64,000 nucleotides of DNA from Meghimatium bilineatum (GCA_034231615.1 CM067306.1:30946617-31010616), one strand, 5' to 3'; numbered from the stretch's first letter, positions 42,280 to 53,040 are shown. Notes: a model not told the origin generated them from the letters alone. A program made the numbers and translations.

Positions 42280-42775
42280 CACGAATGTGTCGGGCCATTA
42301 ACGAAAATAAAACGGTGGCGACACAACGCATTTCCATTCTCTGGACTACATCCTGCTGGAAATCTAGTAGGATCATTGTCCTGCTACAAGAGAGATCCAG
42401 TAGAAGTTTGAGAGAGAAATCTAGTAGGATCATTGTCCTGCTACAAGAGAGATCCAGTAGAAGTTTGAGAGAGAAATCTAGTAGGATCATTGTCCTGCTA
42501 CAAGAGAGATCCAGTAGGAGTTTGAGAGAGAAATCTAGTAGGATCATTGTCCTGCTACAAGAGAGATCCAGTAGGAGTTTGAGAGAGAAATCTAGTAGGA
42601 TCATTGTCCTGCTACAAGAGAGATCCAGTAGAAGTTTGAGAGAGAAATCTAGTAGGATCATTGTCCTGCTACAAGAGAGATCCGGTAGGAGTTTGAGAGA
42701 GAAATCTAGTAGGATCAATGTCCTGCTACAAGAGAGATCCAGTAGGAGTTTGAGAACCCCGAAGAAGAAATGCAC
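42280..42775 (+). mobile_element. SINE-A copy with internal 57-bp array
   Basis: Starts GTGTCGGGCCATTAACG, continues through CATTTCCATTCTCTGGACTA, then its 3' body is repeated in tandem, and finally GAGAACCCCGAAGAAGAAAT. The standard GAGAATGAACGCNGAAGAAG tail appears once at the end. Confidence 0.85.
42361..42759. repeat. Minisatellite, 57 bp x 7, within SINE-A
   Basis: Units start AATCTAGTAGGATCATTGTC at 42361, 42418, 42475, 42532, 42589, 42646 and 42703. 57 bp is 19 codons and free of stops in one frame per strand, giving open frames of 186 and 199 residues that are not genes. Confidence 0.95.
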
Positions 42776-43384
42776 AAAATGGGCGGATTACTTTTGTTGG
42801 GGGTTTTTTAAGATAACCTTGCTTTCTACTCCACCCCCTGCCCTTACTAGAGACATATCTACGGCTGCCCAGCAAGGATTCTAGAGCACTTTACAGCAGA
42901 AGTATTGGTAAGCGCTGATTACCGCCATATCAGTAGCTACGCGACATTGATATTCGATCCACAGCTGTTCAAACCCCTGGCATATTTTTAGCATTTTTTA
43001 AATCTTTGCGTTATTGTTTCTACATTAATAATTTGTTATATTTGCGTAATGATTCTGTGAAGATTTATTAATCAATAAATAAAACAAACTTCATAATCAG
43101 TGCTGGCCACTTGTGTCAAGTTGATGTGTGTATGTATACACACGAGTACACGTGTATGTTGCGAAGATGACGCTGCAAAATTTCAATCCGTGTTGTTCTG
43201 AAAGTTGATCAAGTTCCGGATATGTGAAATAAGTTCTGGTCAGCGATGCCACACATGGGGTTTTTCCTCTATATTTATGGGGTTTTCTCCCTAGATTTGT
43301 GGTATTTTGACCGTCGTCTGGGGTAAAAGTAATCTTTTCCACGCCATTGGGGCGTATTGGGAAATAGGTTATATCTATTCTATA
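42776..43384. other. No gene recognised
   Basis: AT-rich with an AATAAATAAAA stretch at 43073. The 103-residue minus frame at 43097-43408 has no recognised domain. Confidence 0.45.
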
Positions 43385-44065
43385 TAAATAATGACAATGA
43401 ACAAACAACTAGCAGACAGAGTTGATGCCTTTGAGATGTGGATATATAGAAGTATAGAAAAAAACAGTCAAAAAGAGCGAATCATCTTGTGAAAAGAGGA
43501 GAAATACAGCAGCTCAACAGCGGAGAGTAGCTAGAAAGTCACGGGTAGACCATAATCCGTCTACAGTGGTCATTCCATGCCCGAACTGTCCAAGGACATT
43601 TACAGCGCGAATATGGCTTATTAGTCATCTACGAACTATTAGGCATGGTCATAATGGTACTGAATTTTCAAACGTGGATGTAACAAATGGTCATCATCAC
43701 TTGTGATGGAGGAACGCATATATAGAAGAATAGAGAGAACTTTGTGGAAAGAGAAGAAAATTAACAAAGAGGTATGAAGCAATGCTTTGTATGAAAAAAA
43801 GAAACATTACAGGAAATATTCACCGGTCAAACACATACAGTGTTTTGGACATTAAAAGGCATGACACCTTGTTGAAGACATACTTGAAGATAGAGTTGAG
43901 GAAGGGAGGGGCGAGCAAGAGGTAGGCAGAGATACAAGTGCGAGAGAACCATCACGAGATGGACATATTACAGTCTAGCAGAGTGCACCACCAAGGCAAG
44001 AGACGGGATGTTGGATTTCCGTTGCAGCGAACCTTTGTTGCGAAGACGGTACTTGATGATGATGA
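43385..44065 (+). mobile_element. LINE C-terminal region with zinc finger
   Basis: 43385-43450 reads MNKQLADRVDAFEMWIYRSI, the AFEMW block after the RT core. 43568-43660 reads PCPNCPRTFTARIWLISHLR then TIRH, a CxxC...H...H finger found at the C-terminus of some LINE RTs. 43725-44050 starts again with YRRIERTLW and ends AANLCCEDGT then a stop and GATGATGATGA, so two related fragments are joined. Confidence 0.75.
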
Positions 44066-44657
44066 GGAACGCGGTGTTTTGGTAGCATACCCTATTCAGG
44101 ACGTAGCTCCACCATGAACGATTTCCAAAAGTTTACTCAAAAGTCTTATGGAAACGATGGAATTGTGCATTTACTCGTTTCCAATACTGAGGTCCTTGTC
44201 TTATTTAATTACAGTCTGGAATTGTTTGCGACTGTTTTTCAGTGCGATCTGGGGTTATTTCTAAGACCTCAGTGGTAGCACTGGCTCTGTTATACGAATT
44301 CCCGAGTTATATTTGTCGCCCCAGTTTGGGTGGCTGATCTCCGGTGTGACGATGATTAAAGCTGACGCAGAAATACATTATATGTTGTGGTTGAAATTGA
44401 AAAGTATCATTTCACAGTTTGACGGCAGTTCAAGTTTCCGTGTTTACGTCAGGTCGATGTAGTTGTGATTTTTTTTCTTAGCATCAGTGGATACTTGCAT
44501 TTGTTAGTGGGTAAGTTGTCACTTTAATAGAACACAAGTTAGTTAATTTTATAGATCGTCAGACTAACGGACAAAATATGATAAAATATAGATCGCAGTA
44601 TAAGTATACAAAACAGGTAATAATTTGGTTTCGTCCACCGTTACGAGTATACTAAAT
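44066..44657. other. No gene recognised
   Basis: No repeat family or coding signal seen. Confidence 0.45.
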
Positions 44658-44690
44658 CAACGTTTCAGCAATAATGCCTTTCTCAAGATA
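44658..44690 (-). other. Hammerhead-like hairpin motif (minus)
   Basis: The minus strand reads TTGAGAAAGGCA, loop TTAT, TGCTGAAACGTTG. GGCA/TGCT pairs fully (one G-U), a different stem from most copies, which supports selection or descent for pairing. Confidence 0.5.
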
Positions 44691-44879
44691 AATACAAACA
44701 AAAAGAGAACAGGCGATAAATATAAACAGTAAATCGCAAAGTCTAGACTGCAGATATTTCACAAATAAAAAAATTCCAAGATAATGATTGTCAAACTACC
44801 ACGGTACCTTGTGTTATGGTGCTTTAATCAGGGCTGTAGATAAGTCTTCATTAAGGAGGGGGATGGTTTGTCAGATATA

Positions 44880-45080
44880 TATATATATATATATCATCAG
44901 GTGCCATACCGGCCAGCGTAGGCGAGCATGGATCTCCACAGTTCTCTATATCCGGTATTATGTATCAGGATCGTTGTTGTTTTCCTGGTTGTTAAACTTA
45001 TTAATATTTTATTACGTTGTTGCCCTGTCTTTCTTGCCTTCAATCTTGTCTGTTGTAACTATATTATTCTCCAAATCTCC
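44880..45080 (-). mobile_element. LINE 3' end with TA tail
   Basis: Reverse complement of the EKILDSLTAWHG tail: CATCATCAGGTGCCAT-like start preceded by a TA run (44877-44895), GATCCGTATTATGTATCAGG-like block and TTGTTGTTTTCCTGG. Confidence 0.75.
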
Positions 45081-45264
45081 TCATAACGTGGGGTGTGGGG
45101 AGAGAATGGCGAATCTTACATTATTGATTATGCCTCCTATATCTGAAAGCTCCGTCTCCCATATTACTTTTGCAACACCCCCACTTATTTTTGTATTTTA
45201 GTTTTTTTATTGTTTCTTTTGTTTTAAATGTTTTTTCTATTGGTTGGCTCTTTTTTTTACAGAG

Positions 45265-45440
45265 CGCGTCCATGACAGCCAAGGTACGAGGTTCGAATTT
45301 CGCAATTGTGCATCCGGACCGATCAGAAAGTGGTTGCATACTACTGAACGTATTTATTTTGCCTAGAAAATCACTACAGCCTAAAATTATTGGATTGATG
45401 GCCACGTCTTGGAATAGGATATGTTACCGATTTTGTTGTT
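45265..45440 (+). mobile_element. SINE-B copy
   Basis: GAGGTTCGAATTTCG (B box), GCAATTGTGCATCCGGACCG, CATACTACTGAACGTATTTA and GGAATAGGATATGTTACCG. Confidence 0.78.
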
Positions 45441-46119
45441 GTTAGTAAATTATTTTGGATGTTCCGAGAAATGTCTCGAGGAGTAACAATACTCTTTTTT
45501 AACTGTCTATACACACTCCGTGTACATGAACGAGGGTCAAAGGTTGACTGATCGGGCGACCGTAACTAGAGCATGACGTCTTTGAAAATAGGTTGTTTAT
45601 CACATGATCATCAATTTTATATGACATATTGGCTAATGGGAAAACAAGCATTCAATGACTCATATTTGACTATACGAGTGATTTTTCATTGATCGTGTGA
45701 CATATTCTTTCCCAGAACGTAGTCTTCTTTATGTGTGATTTCTCGTTAGAGAACCGACTTATTCTTAGCCTCGGAACTCTTAAGCCACATTTCATCAACG
45801 ATCTGTTTTATATATATGTCATTTGGTTCGAGTCATGGTTACTGATACCCCACGCCCCACCCCTTTTTTGTTTTGTTTCTACCTTACGCTTAGATTCTTG
45901 TTTTCTTTGCGTTCTCTTGACTCCCTGTTAATTAGGCCTTTGTCCGATATCATTACCTTTAATTGCCCGAAGATGTCTTTCTCGCCTCCGCTTCCTTCGC
46001 ACAAAATATCAAAAGATCACAACACACAAACGTGTCCATCCGAAATATGGAAGTGAGATGCCGGAAGGACGGGAAGTACATAAGCAACGTAAATCGTCTT
46101 TTGATGTTTTGTGCTTATC
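45441..46119. other. No gene recognised
   Basis: 45590-45715 has weak inverted symmetry around CATGATCATCAATTTTATAT. No gene signal. Confidence 0.4.
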
Positions 46120-46149
46120 TTGATAAAGACCTTTTGGTTGAAACGTTGA
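46120..46149 (+). other. Hammerhead-like hairpin motif
   Basis: TTGATAAAGACC, loop TTTT, GGTTGAAACGTTG. GACC/GGTT pairs fully with one G-U, followed by TTTTGTGTATTGCAATT. Confidence 0.5.
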
Positions 46150-46315
46150 ATGTTTTGTGTATTGCAATTTGTATGTTTTTTTTGTTTGCACATCATTACC
46201 CTCTAGTTTTTGTGATAGTCCGTCGTGCCTAAGTGGAACGGTTTTAAACATGTGTTTTACATAAGTACAATTATACTGCAGATGGTCATGATCAGAGATA
46301 GTAGGATTTGACACG

Positions 46316-47110
46316 TCACGGCAAGGGTGTGTTAAAAACAATGGAAGGCGTCGCAGGATTGAATGACATTCGGTTTTCGGATATTGCACGATTGGTCGCT
46401 TGATATGCGGTAATACTGTACCATGTCAGAATGTTAGTAACTCCCTCAATCCACCTTCTTCTTGGTCTTCCTCTGTATCTTGCTGTTTCAATTTTCATGT
46501 TGTATTCTCTTGCCGCTGGTCAATAAGGGTTCATTCTCATTAGATGGCCGAACCATTTCAATCTGTTTTTTAATATATTTGACCACTGATGTTGTTCCAA
46601 CAGTCATTGTAATATCATTTCTCACATGATCTCTTCTTGTTCTGTTTGCTGATTTTCTTAGACATTACATTTCACACATAGTAAGCTTTCTCTCTTGTTC
46701 GTTAGTTAGAGAACAATACATTTAATATTATGTTAACATTATGTTCCTAACATTATGTTTTCAATGTACAACTTACACTAATTTTGAAACACACATATAT
46801 CCCGATGGAAACTAAAAGGGAAATATACATTTAATATTATTCCTAACATTATGTTTTCAATGGCAGATCCGGATCCATATCTGACATTGAAAACATAATG
46901 TTAGGATTAATATTAAATGTATGATTTGCCTTTTGGTTTCCATCGGGATAGATGTGTTTAAAAATTGATGTAAGTTCATAATTTACGTAGTTGACTCTTT
47001 GAATTCTTGTCTCGGGCTCTCTGTCCATTCTTCTATCGGCTGTAAAATACTCCCTATATATTTAAATTCCTGCACATTGTATACCCCTGTCTTAAACTTC
47101 GTTGATTTTC
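46316..47110 (-). mobile_element. LINE fragment (WIEGVTNIL family)
   Basis: The minus strand reads YRGRPRRRWIEGVTNILTWY near 46440-46490 and continues through the same blocks as 30478-31030 (CCATCGGGATAGATKTGTK, TTCTTCYATCGGCTGTAAAA). It contains a large inverted duplication (46771-46975). Confidence 0.8.
46771..46975. repeat. Inverted duplication, ~92-bp arms
   Basis: Arm 1 46771-46862 and arm 2 46885-46975 are inverted copies (ACTTACAC... CCCGATGGAAAC ...TTTTCAATG versus CATTGAAAA... GTTTCCATCGGG ...GTAAGT). The 22-bp spacer is itself partly palindromic around GGATCC. Further direct copies of the TTTAATATTATG/ACATTATGTTTTC part lie just upstream (46718-46770). Confidence 0.9.
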
Positions 47111-47127
47111 ACAAAAAAAAACTGATA

Positions 47128-47862
47128 GATTAAAACTCATTGCACGACAAATAGGTCTCCAAATCAATTCAGCAAAAACCAAAAATTATGGACTTCACCA
47201 ATTCACCTAACGAAATTACTTTAAATGGACAACAACTTGAAAAAGTACAGAAATACTCCTATCTAGGAAGCAAATTAACACTCGACCGTGATGTCATGCC
47301 AGAAATTACAACTCGCATTGCCCTAGCATCAAGCGCATTTAACAGACTGTCTAATATCTGGAAGTCAAAGTCAATCAGCACACGCACGAAAATGCGGTTA
47401 TTTAATTCCTGCGTTATTATGGTGCTATCATATGGATGTGAGAGCTGGAAAAGCTCTATCTTCAGAAAAGAAATTACTGAGTTTCGAGAACAAATGTCTT
47501 CGTATGATAACTAACACCCATTGGAGTGAATTCAAATCGACTGATAAAATCAGAGAAGAGACACATCAAAATTTCATCACATATGTTATCAGAAAACGCC
47601 GTTGGTCCTACATCGGGCATGTCCTACGCGCAGACACCAACAGAATACACCACCAATCTCTTGAGTGGATACCTACAGGCAAAAGAGCAAGGGGTAGACC
47701 AAAAGAAACACTCAGAAGAACAATACTTAGAGAGAAAGTAAAACAACCAATATTTATACTATTCAAGAACTGCACAGAATAGCTTTGAACAGACAGAATT
47801 GGAGAGATCTTACTTCTGCCCTATGCGCTAACTTCAGCGCAAAAGGAAAATGAATGATACTG
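47128..47862 (+). mobile_element. LINE, RT thumb to C-terminus
   Basis: Reads RLKLIARQIGLQINSAKTKI, GQQLEKVQKYSYLGSKLT, RMTKMRLFNSC-like and LSYGCESWK, then after a -1 shift near 47455 LSSEKKLLSFENKCLRMI and YIGHVLRADTNRIHHQSLEW. Same family as 31043-31296. One frameshift separates two long frames. Confidence 0.88.
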
Positions 47863-47889
47863 CTGTCTTGCATAGCTATCGGCATGAGG

Positions 47890-47995
47890 TAAGTATGAAT
47901 ACATTTTATTCTATCCGGACGTGGTTTCGAACCTGGCACGCTGCAACTCGGCGATAGTAAGCAAGCTCACTTATATATAAATACAGGGCAAATAT
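47890..47995 (-). mobile_element. SINE-C copy (tRNA-type)
   Basis: The minus strand reads GAGCTTGCTTACTATCGCCG, then GTGCCAGGTTCGAAACC, matching 55940-56020. GGTTCGAAACC is a B box. Confidence 0.65.
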
Positions 47996-48224
47996 TGGAA
48001 CTCGTACAGAGTAACAGCTTGCAGAAGGCGTGTTTCATGTCTCTGTATATCGTATAGACTTTCTCTGTATGGCCTACCTACACACAACTGGTCATGTCCT
48101 ACTACAAAAGTTATCGTCCCGGTTCTCTTGTAGTGAAATGTACTCGTGTCATGCGAGTTTAAAAGAAGGTGCTGACGAACACTAACGATCAGGAATTTCC
48201 TTTACAATTCAAACTTTGTTGTAC

Positions 48225-48430
48225 ATCAATCATTAGACTGGCGTTGGCGATCATGTTTCTCCACAACTCTCTGCCTTGTGTGTTTTTAATAAGTTCAGTT
48301 GATCACATCTTCTTGCGCCACAGCGACAACCCATCCAGAAATGTATCTCTTTGTCTTCCCCTGTCTCTTCTCTCCTTGATCTTTCCGATGTTTACTAAAT
48401 GTTCAAGTTCTGTTTCTCTCGTTATTACCG
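48225..48430 (-). mobile_element. LINE 3' end fragment
   Basis: Collinear with 13495-13690 (CGATCATGTTTCT, CAACCCATCCAS, CCTGTCTCTTCT, GATCTTTCCG). The 201-residue plus frame over it (48169-48774) is not a gene. Confidence 0.5.
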
Positions 48431-48639
48431 AAATAAACGGTGCTACTATCCACAATTATGGGGATGTAAACCGTGGCGTATATATGGTGCAATTAAGATG
48501 TTTATATTGCCAGTTTTCACGTTCACTTTCAACTTCCCTCTCATCTTATTATATGTTATGGAGCTCACACTCAGTATTGCATGTGAGCGGTGCTCGCCGT
48601 CTGAAAAGAATGAGAGCCCCTGTCCTACACACTGCTTGT

Positions 48640-48950
48640 GCACCGTCTGAAAAGGTTGTGAACCCCTGTCCTACGTACCGTACTTCTGTCCTACACACTG
48701 TCCTTTTGCCCAACACATTTTCCTACACACTACCTGTCATTATGTCTTCCACGCTGCTTGTAATTATAGTCTAACACTATTTGTCATTATCTACACACTA
48801 CCTGTTATTATGTCCTACACATATCTTATCATTATAGTCTACACACTACCTGTTATTATGTCCTACACATATCTTAGCATTACAGTCTACACACTTCTTG
48901 TCATTAAGTCTTGTCATAATGTCCTACACAATGTACTTCTTCTAAGCATT
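48640..48950. repeat. Degenerate tandem repeat
   Basis: Irregular units of CCTACACACTACCTGTCATTATGT, here in shorter matches such as TCCTACACATATCTTATCAT, about ten copies of 25-30 bp. Confidence 0.8.
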
Positions 48951-49744
48951 ATAGTACGTGTCATCCATACAGGACTCAACCACTCAGTTCTCCTTGTGCG
49001 GAATCCACCAACTCATACTGCCTATGCATCACGCACTTACAAAATCTCACACATCACCCACGCACACTACCCTCACACATCACCCCCATCTTTCAATCAA
49101 TATCTTCATACAAGCGCACATATTAATATATGTATATTAATTTGGAATCGACCCCAAACCTATTCATACGGTGATGACTATTATCCCGTAAGTAACAACA
49201 TTGCTGAGTGTTTAATTATGATTTCATTGCTCTCTAGTGTCACCTGTTTGTTCGATTTCAAGATTACACGATGTATATGTTACTTTAAGATAAACTAGTC
49301 ATTTGTCAATACGAAGGATACGAAACATTAGATGGTAGGACAATATAAGAGATGGTCAGATATGGAGACAAATCAAACACAGGCATGTCCATAAATTGCG
49401 TCAACATAAACAAGATGGAGGAGTCTGAAAATAGTTGGACAGTTGTTGACAGGATTATTGGGGGGGGGGGGGGGCAGAAATACTGGGTGTTTTTTAAATG
49501 CAACAAATAAGTTTGGATTCATAAACAAATTTCTAAAAATCAGAAATAATCTGATAATTTTTTTTTCGTACTTATTCTGCTAAACAATCTCGTGGGGATG
49601 GGGAGAACCTGTCTACAACTTCGTATATAATTAAGCAGGGGATCCCTGAATTGTTGGGGGGGGGGTTTAATATGCTGACAATGTATGGAAAATAGTTGCT
49701 GTAATTTATGTACAATCTAAGCTATGTGACGTGTTCTGTGTACA
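48951..49744. other. No gene recognised, G runs
   Basis: G runs at 49460-49473 and 49655-49664. CA-rich text at 49040-49090. No coding signal. Confidence 0.45.
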
Positions 49745-49936
49745 ACGTTTGTTCTCACTGCTACTCTATAATCTTCTCGGTGGTTCTGTGCAAGCTGTCC
49801 AGCTTAAGTTTCGTGTTTAGAAGGTCTTCGATGTCATTTGTCCATGGTAGTCTTAGTCTGCCTCTTGTTCTTTTACTTGGAATTTTGCCCGGCATGCTTA
49901 ATCTTTCTAAACCATTGTGTTTACTTTTTTATCCTA
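49745..49936 (-). mobile_element. LINE 3' end
   Basis: Same family as 31711 and 62206: TGTGCAAGCTGTCCAGCTT, GAAGGTCTTCGATGTCATTT and AGTCTTAGTCTGCCTCTTGT read as the complement of RPRxRxxxDIxDxLN. Confidence 0.75.
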
Positions 49937-50104
49937 AATAGTTGATGTAATTTATGGAAAATAGTTGATGTAATTTATGAAAAATAGTTGACGTAATTTA
50001 TGGAAAATGGTTGACGTAATTTATGGATAATAGTTGACGTAATTTATGGACAATAGTTGACGTAATCTATAGAAAATAGTTGACGTAATATATGGAAAAT
50101 AGCA
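49937..50104. repeat. Minisatellite, 23 bp x 7
   Basis: Units AAAATAGTTGACGTAATTTA then TGG. Isolated relatives at 49685 and 38692 suggest the unit existed before the array. Confidence 0.9.
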
Positions 50105-50109
50105 ATTAT

Positions 50110-50380
50110 AATTCCCGAACGGGGAGCAAAGAATAGCAGTACTTTACCGTACATGCATGTAAGAGACAATATATGAGGATTTGAGGTAGAGTTAGTTAAC
50201 TATCCCATTCCATGTAAGGTCAAAGTGATACAGACGTCTTGCTGAAGTCGAATGTGTCAGACCGAAAAGCGCAAATAATCGTATCTAAGCTGTAAATCAT
50301 GACAACGCATTTCGTTATCCGGGTTACACCCTACTAATAGGCATGAGTTTGAGAACGAACACAGAAGAAGAAGAATTTAA
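50110..50380 (+). mobile_element. SINE-A long copy with GAA tail
   Basis: Outer part (GAGCAAAGAATAGCAGTACT, CATGCATGTAAGAGAC), then GTCGAATGTGTCAGACC, GTAAATCATGACAACGCATT and GAACGAACACAGAAGAAGAA. Confidence 0.75.
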
Positions 50381-50394
50381 TATTTGGGTACACT

Positions 50395-51670
50395 CAACCA
50401 TGTTGGGACGCTTTGGGCCGTAACCTGAATGTCTTTGGTGCACCGATGGCCCGTGCTATTGAAGTAGACGTCCACAGGATATCACAAATGGCTTTTGATG
50501 CTATACAGATGTTTACGGAATCGGTCTGCAAGCCTCCTTACAGTTTCCACCTATGTATGTCATGACGCAACGCTTGCATATGATGGCATATATGACGTTG
50601 TAGGACATACATGTGACGCCCTCTTCAACAGTGAATGTGGCTTTACGGAATGTGATAGACCTGGTCTGTGTGACATAGGCACAGATGTAGCAATTGTTGC
50701 ATTTGCAGCTGATGGTGCCGCAATGATTAGGAACGTCAGGCTGGAGGTGAATCCGGACCAGTAGGACCTTGATGTTCTTGTCACGGCTGTAAACAACCAG
50801 AGAGGGGGGGGCGGTCACAAACACATCCCGAGTCTCTGAATCCCACTGGAGAAGAAGAAGGTGACGGAAAAGGATGTGACGAACAGCAGCGCTATGGGGG
50901 TGGAAAGTGAGAACAAGTTTGACCCTATCCGAACAGGAAGAATCCCGGGTGTTCAAGAGGGTGTCCTGACGGGAGATGCTGCACACTCGAAGAAGGGCAG
51001 ACCTGATGACCCTCTCAGGGTTTATGTGACTGGAAGAAATCCGTCATCTCGTAGGCTGTCTCGAGTGAGTAGAAAAGGCTTCCTCCTAACCACTACACAA
51101 GCGCCGGAGAACGAAGTAGTGGAGTGAACTTTTTGTAGTATACCAATGTGCTGAGACATGAGGTTTGGATAGTGGTGGATATTTCCAAGAAGTTCCCAAC
51201 GCGAGATGGAGATCTCCAATGTGAATTTGATGCCTGAGTAAAAATTGTCAATGAAATGTCTGAAGCGTGCCCTATCAGCCTCAGGCATGTCAGTGATGCC
51301 GATTCCATGATCGATATACTTATGGAATAGCAACGTGAATGGTCAACCATAGGATTTATATACCTGGTGCTCAAGGTGATCCATGAACAAGCAGGAATAG
51401 CTAGGTCCCATCTTGGTGTCAATGGCGACCCCACTGATTTTGTCAAAGAAGTTCCCATCGAACTATAAGGAGTTGAGCTCTGCAAGACGGATGAGGGTAG
51501 AGGTAGACACAGAGGGAAGAGGATGCTTGTCGAGGAAGACGGCCTTGTGATATGGATATTATGGGGAGCATAAAAAGACTATAGGAGCCGGGGACATTGA
51601 AATTGAGGCCAAGATAGACAGGGCATGTTTAATGTTTTCCTTGATAGTATATTCCAACCATTAGTGGAGC
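50395..51670 (-). mobile_element. Penelope-like element: RT C-half and GIY-YIG
   Basis: In minus-strand order: STSTLIRLAELNSL, then FFDKISGVAIDTKMGPSYSC (RT motif B, 51390-51470), FHKYIDHGIGI (RT motif C, 51300-51340), HPHSAAVRHILFRHLLLLQW (connector, 50880-50920) and NVIYAIICKRCVMTYIGGNC (GIY-YIG nuclease, 50520-50610) with the following SIKSHL block to about 50400. Penelope-like RTs pair such an RT with a GIY-YIG nuclease. Stops and frameshifts are present, and motif C has YIDH in place of YIDD, so the copy is inactive. The RT N-terminal half is missing. Confidence 0.88.
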
Positions 51671-51689
51671 GATTCCCCACATTCCTAAT

Positions 51690-52330
51690 ACACATGTGCC
51701 TATGTCACCCAGACCAGGTCTGTCACATTCCCTAATGCCACCTTCACTATTAAAGATGGCTTCACGTGCATTTCCCGCAACGTCATCTATGCCATCATAT
51801 GCATGTGGTGTGTCATCACTGACATATATAGGTGAAACTGGAAGTAGGCTCGCAGCCCGATTCCGTGAACATCAGTATAGCATCAAAAACCATTTGGGTT
51901 ATCATGTGGATGTCTGCTTCAATGGCACGGGACATTCAGGTTACCGCAATTAAGTTGTGCTTCTCTGACTACCGAACCCGTCTTGCGCGTGAGAACCGCT
52001 ACATATTCCAAATTTGCATTCTTGAACTCTTCGGGATCAATGATCGCCTGTCTCATGGATGGTATCTAATTGCCCATCGTATCTCTGTTTGTTTCGTGTC
52101 ACATTTATGTAGCTACATTTTTATATTTTTGTATATTCCTTTCCCCGGTGTCCTCTGACCTTGTTACAGCTCTTCCGGTTCAATCTCCACGTTACAGTAA
52201 ATTTGGCGTGTGAAGTCTATAGTTCTTACTTGTCGTTTCCTGTTATGTATGTTCAATTTTTTTTGGCTTGATAAAGGCCTTTTGATCGAAACGTCGAATT
52301 TTGTGTAATTATGTGTATCTTCAGTGATTA
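51690..52330 (+). mobile_element. Penelope-like element: GIY-YIG end and 3' region
   Basis: Reads RNVIYAIIC, then in another frame YIGETGSRLAARFREHQYSI and KNHLGYHVDVCFNGTGHSG, then ENRYIFQICILELFGINDRL: a GIY-YIG module with the IGxTG...R..EH signature and the usual terminal block. At least two frameshifts. About 110 bp after the last stop lies the hairpin motif at 52268-52296. Oriented away from the minus-strand copy, their 5' sides almost touching. Confidence 0.88.
52268..52296 (+). other. Hammerhead-like hairpin motif
   Basis: TTGATAAAGGCC, loop TTTT, GATCGAAACGTCG. Three of four stem positions pair. Followed by ATTTTGTGTAATTATGTG and a block ATTAGCAACGTTTTA also seen after the copy at 60891. 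Confidence 0.55.
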
Positions 52331-53040
52331 GCAACGTTTTATTACACTGTTCCTGGATCTATCCACACTGTGGGAATAATTTTAGAACCAGCTGCCATTA
52401 ACCAACGCTTCACATTGTTTTGATGCCCCGATCTATATCTTCGCTCCCTCTAATATTCTTTTATACTTTTCTATCTCTTCTTCCTCATCCTTTTCAGTCA
52501 TTCTGTCCATCTATGTCTTCTCATAGTTTTTACAACTGCTAACCCTAGCCGGATGTCACGTGCCACAAGTTGCCGTATTTACATTCCGTCTTATTTTCTT
52601 TTCTCCGGCTATGATGCGTCCGATAGTCATCTTCAGATAAGAGAGTTTTATTCAATTTTATTTGACTGTTACTGCTTATAATGTTTTCATTTTGTATTTT
52701 CTGTGTGTAATGTACTTTTTCTACATGTATCAACTCACAATTCCGTCGCTTTCTGATCTCTTCGTATTTTTGTTGCATTCTTGATCTGTCAGCTACTACA
52801 TGGCCGACATGTAGTCCTTCCTTGATTTTGTGGTTCCTATTCTGTTTTTGTTTCTCCATTTCTTGATTGACATTTTTGACCGAAACGTAGATTCTGTGTA
52901 TTGTTTCTCGTAAAACTACTATTTAACGATTTATATATATATATATTGTTCAATATATTAACGATGTTGCCAACGATGAATATATATATATACACTTTCC
53001 AATACATTTTTTACATCGGTAAATAGCGTTACTTTTGAAG
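52331..53040. other. Unrecognised, with a weak further motif
   Basis: 52862-52889 has TTGATTGACATTTTTGACC then GAAACG, a weak relative of the hairpin motif. The 104-residue minus frame (52545-52859) is Lys/Arg-rich, with no recognised domain. TA runs at 52935 and 52980. Confidence 0.4.

Noticed and set aside
42215-42884. 186- and 199-residue open frames on opposite strands
   Set aside because: Both arise from the 57-bp array inside a SINE-A copy.
48169-48774. 201-residue open frame
   Set aside because: Runs over a minus-strand LINE end and a degenerate tandem repeat; no domain.
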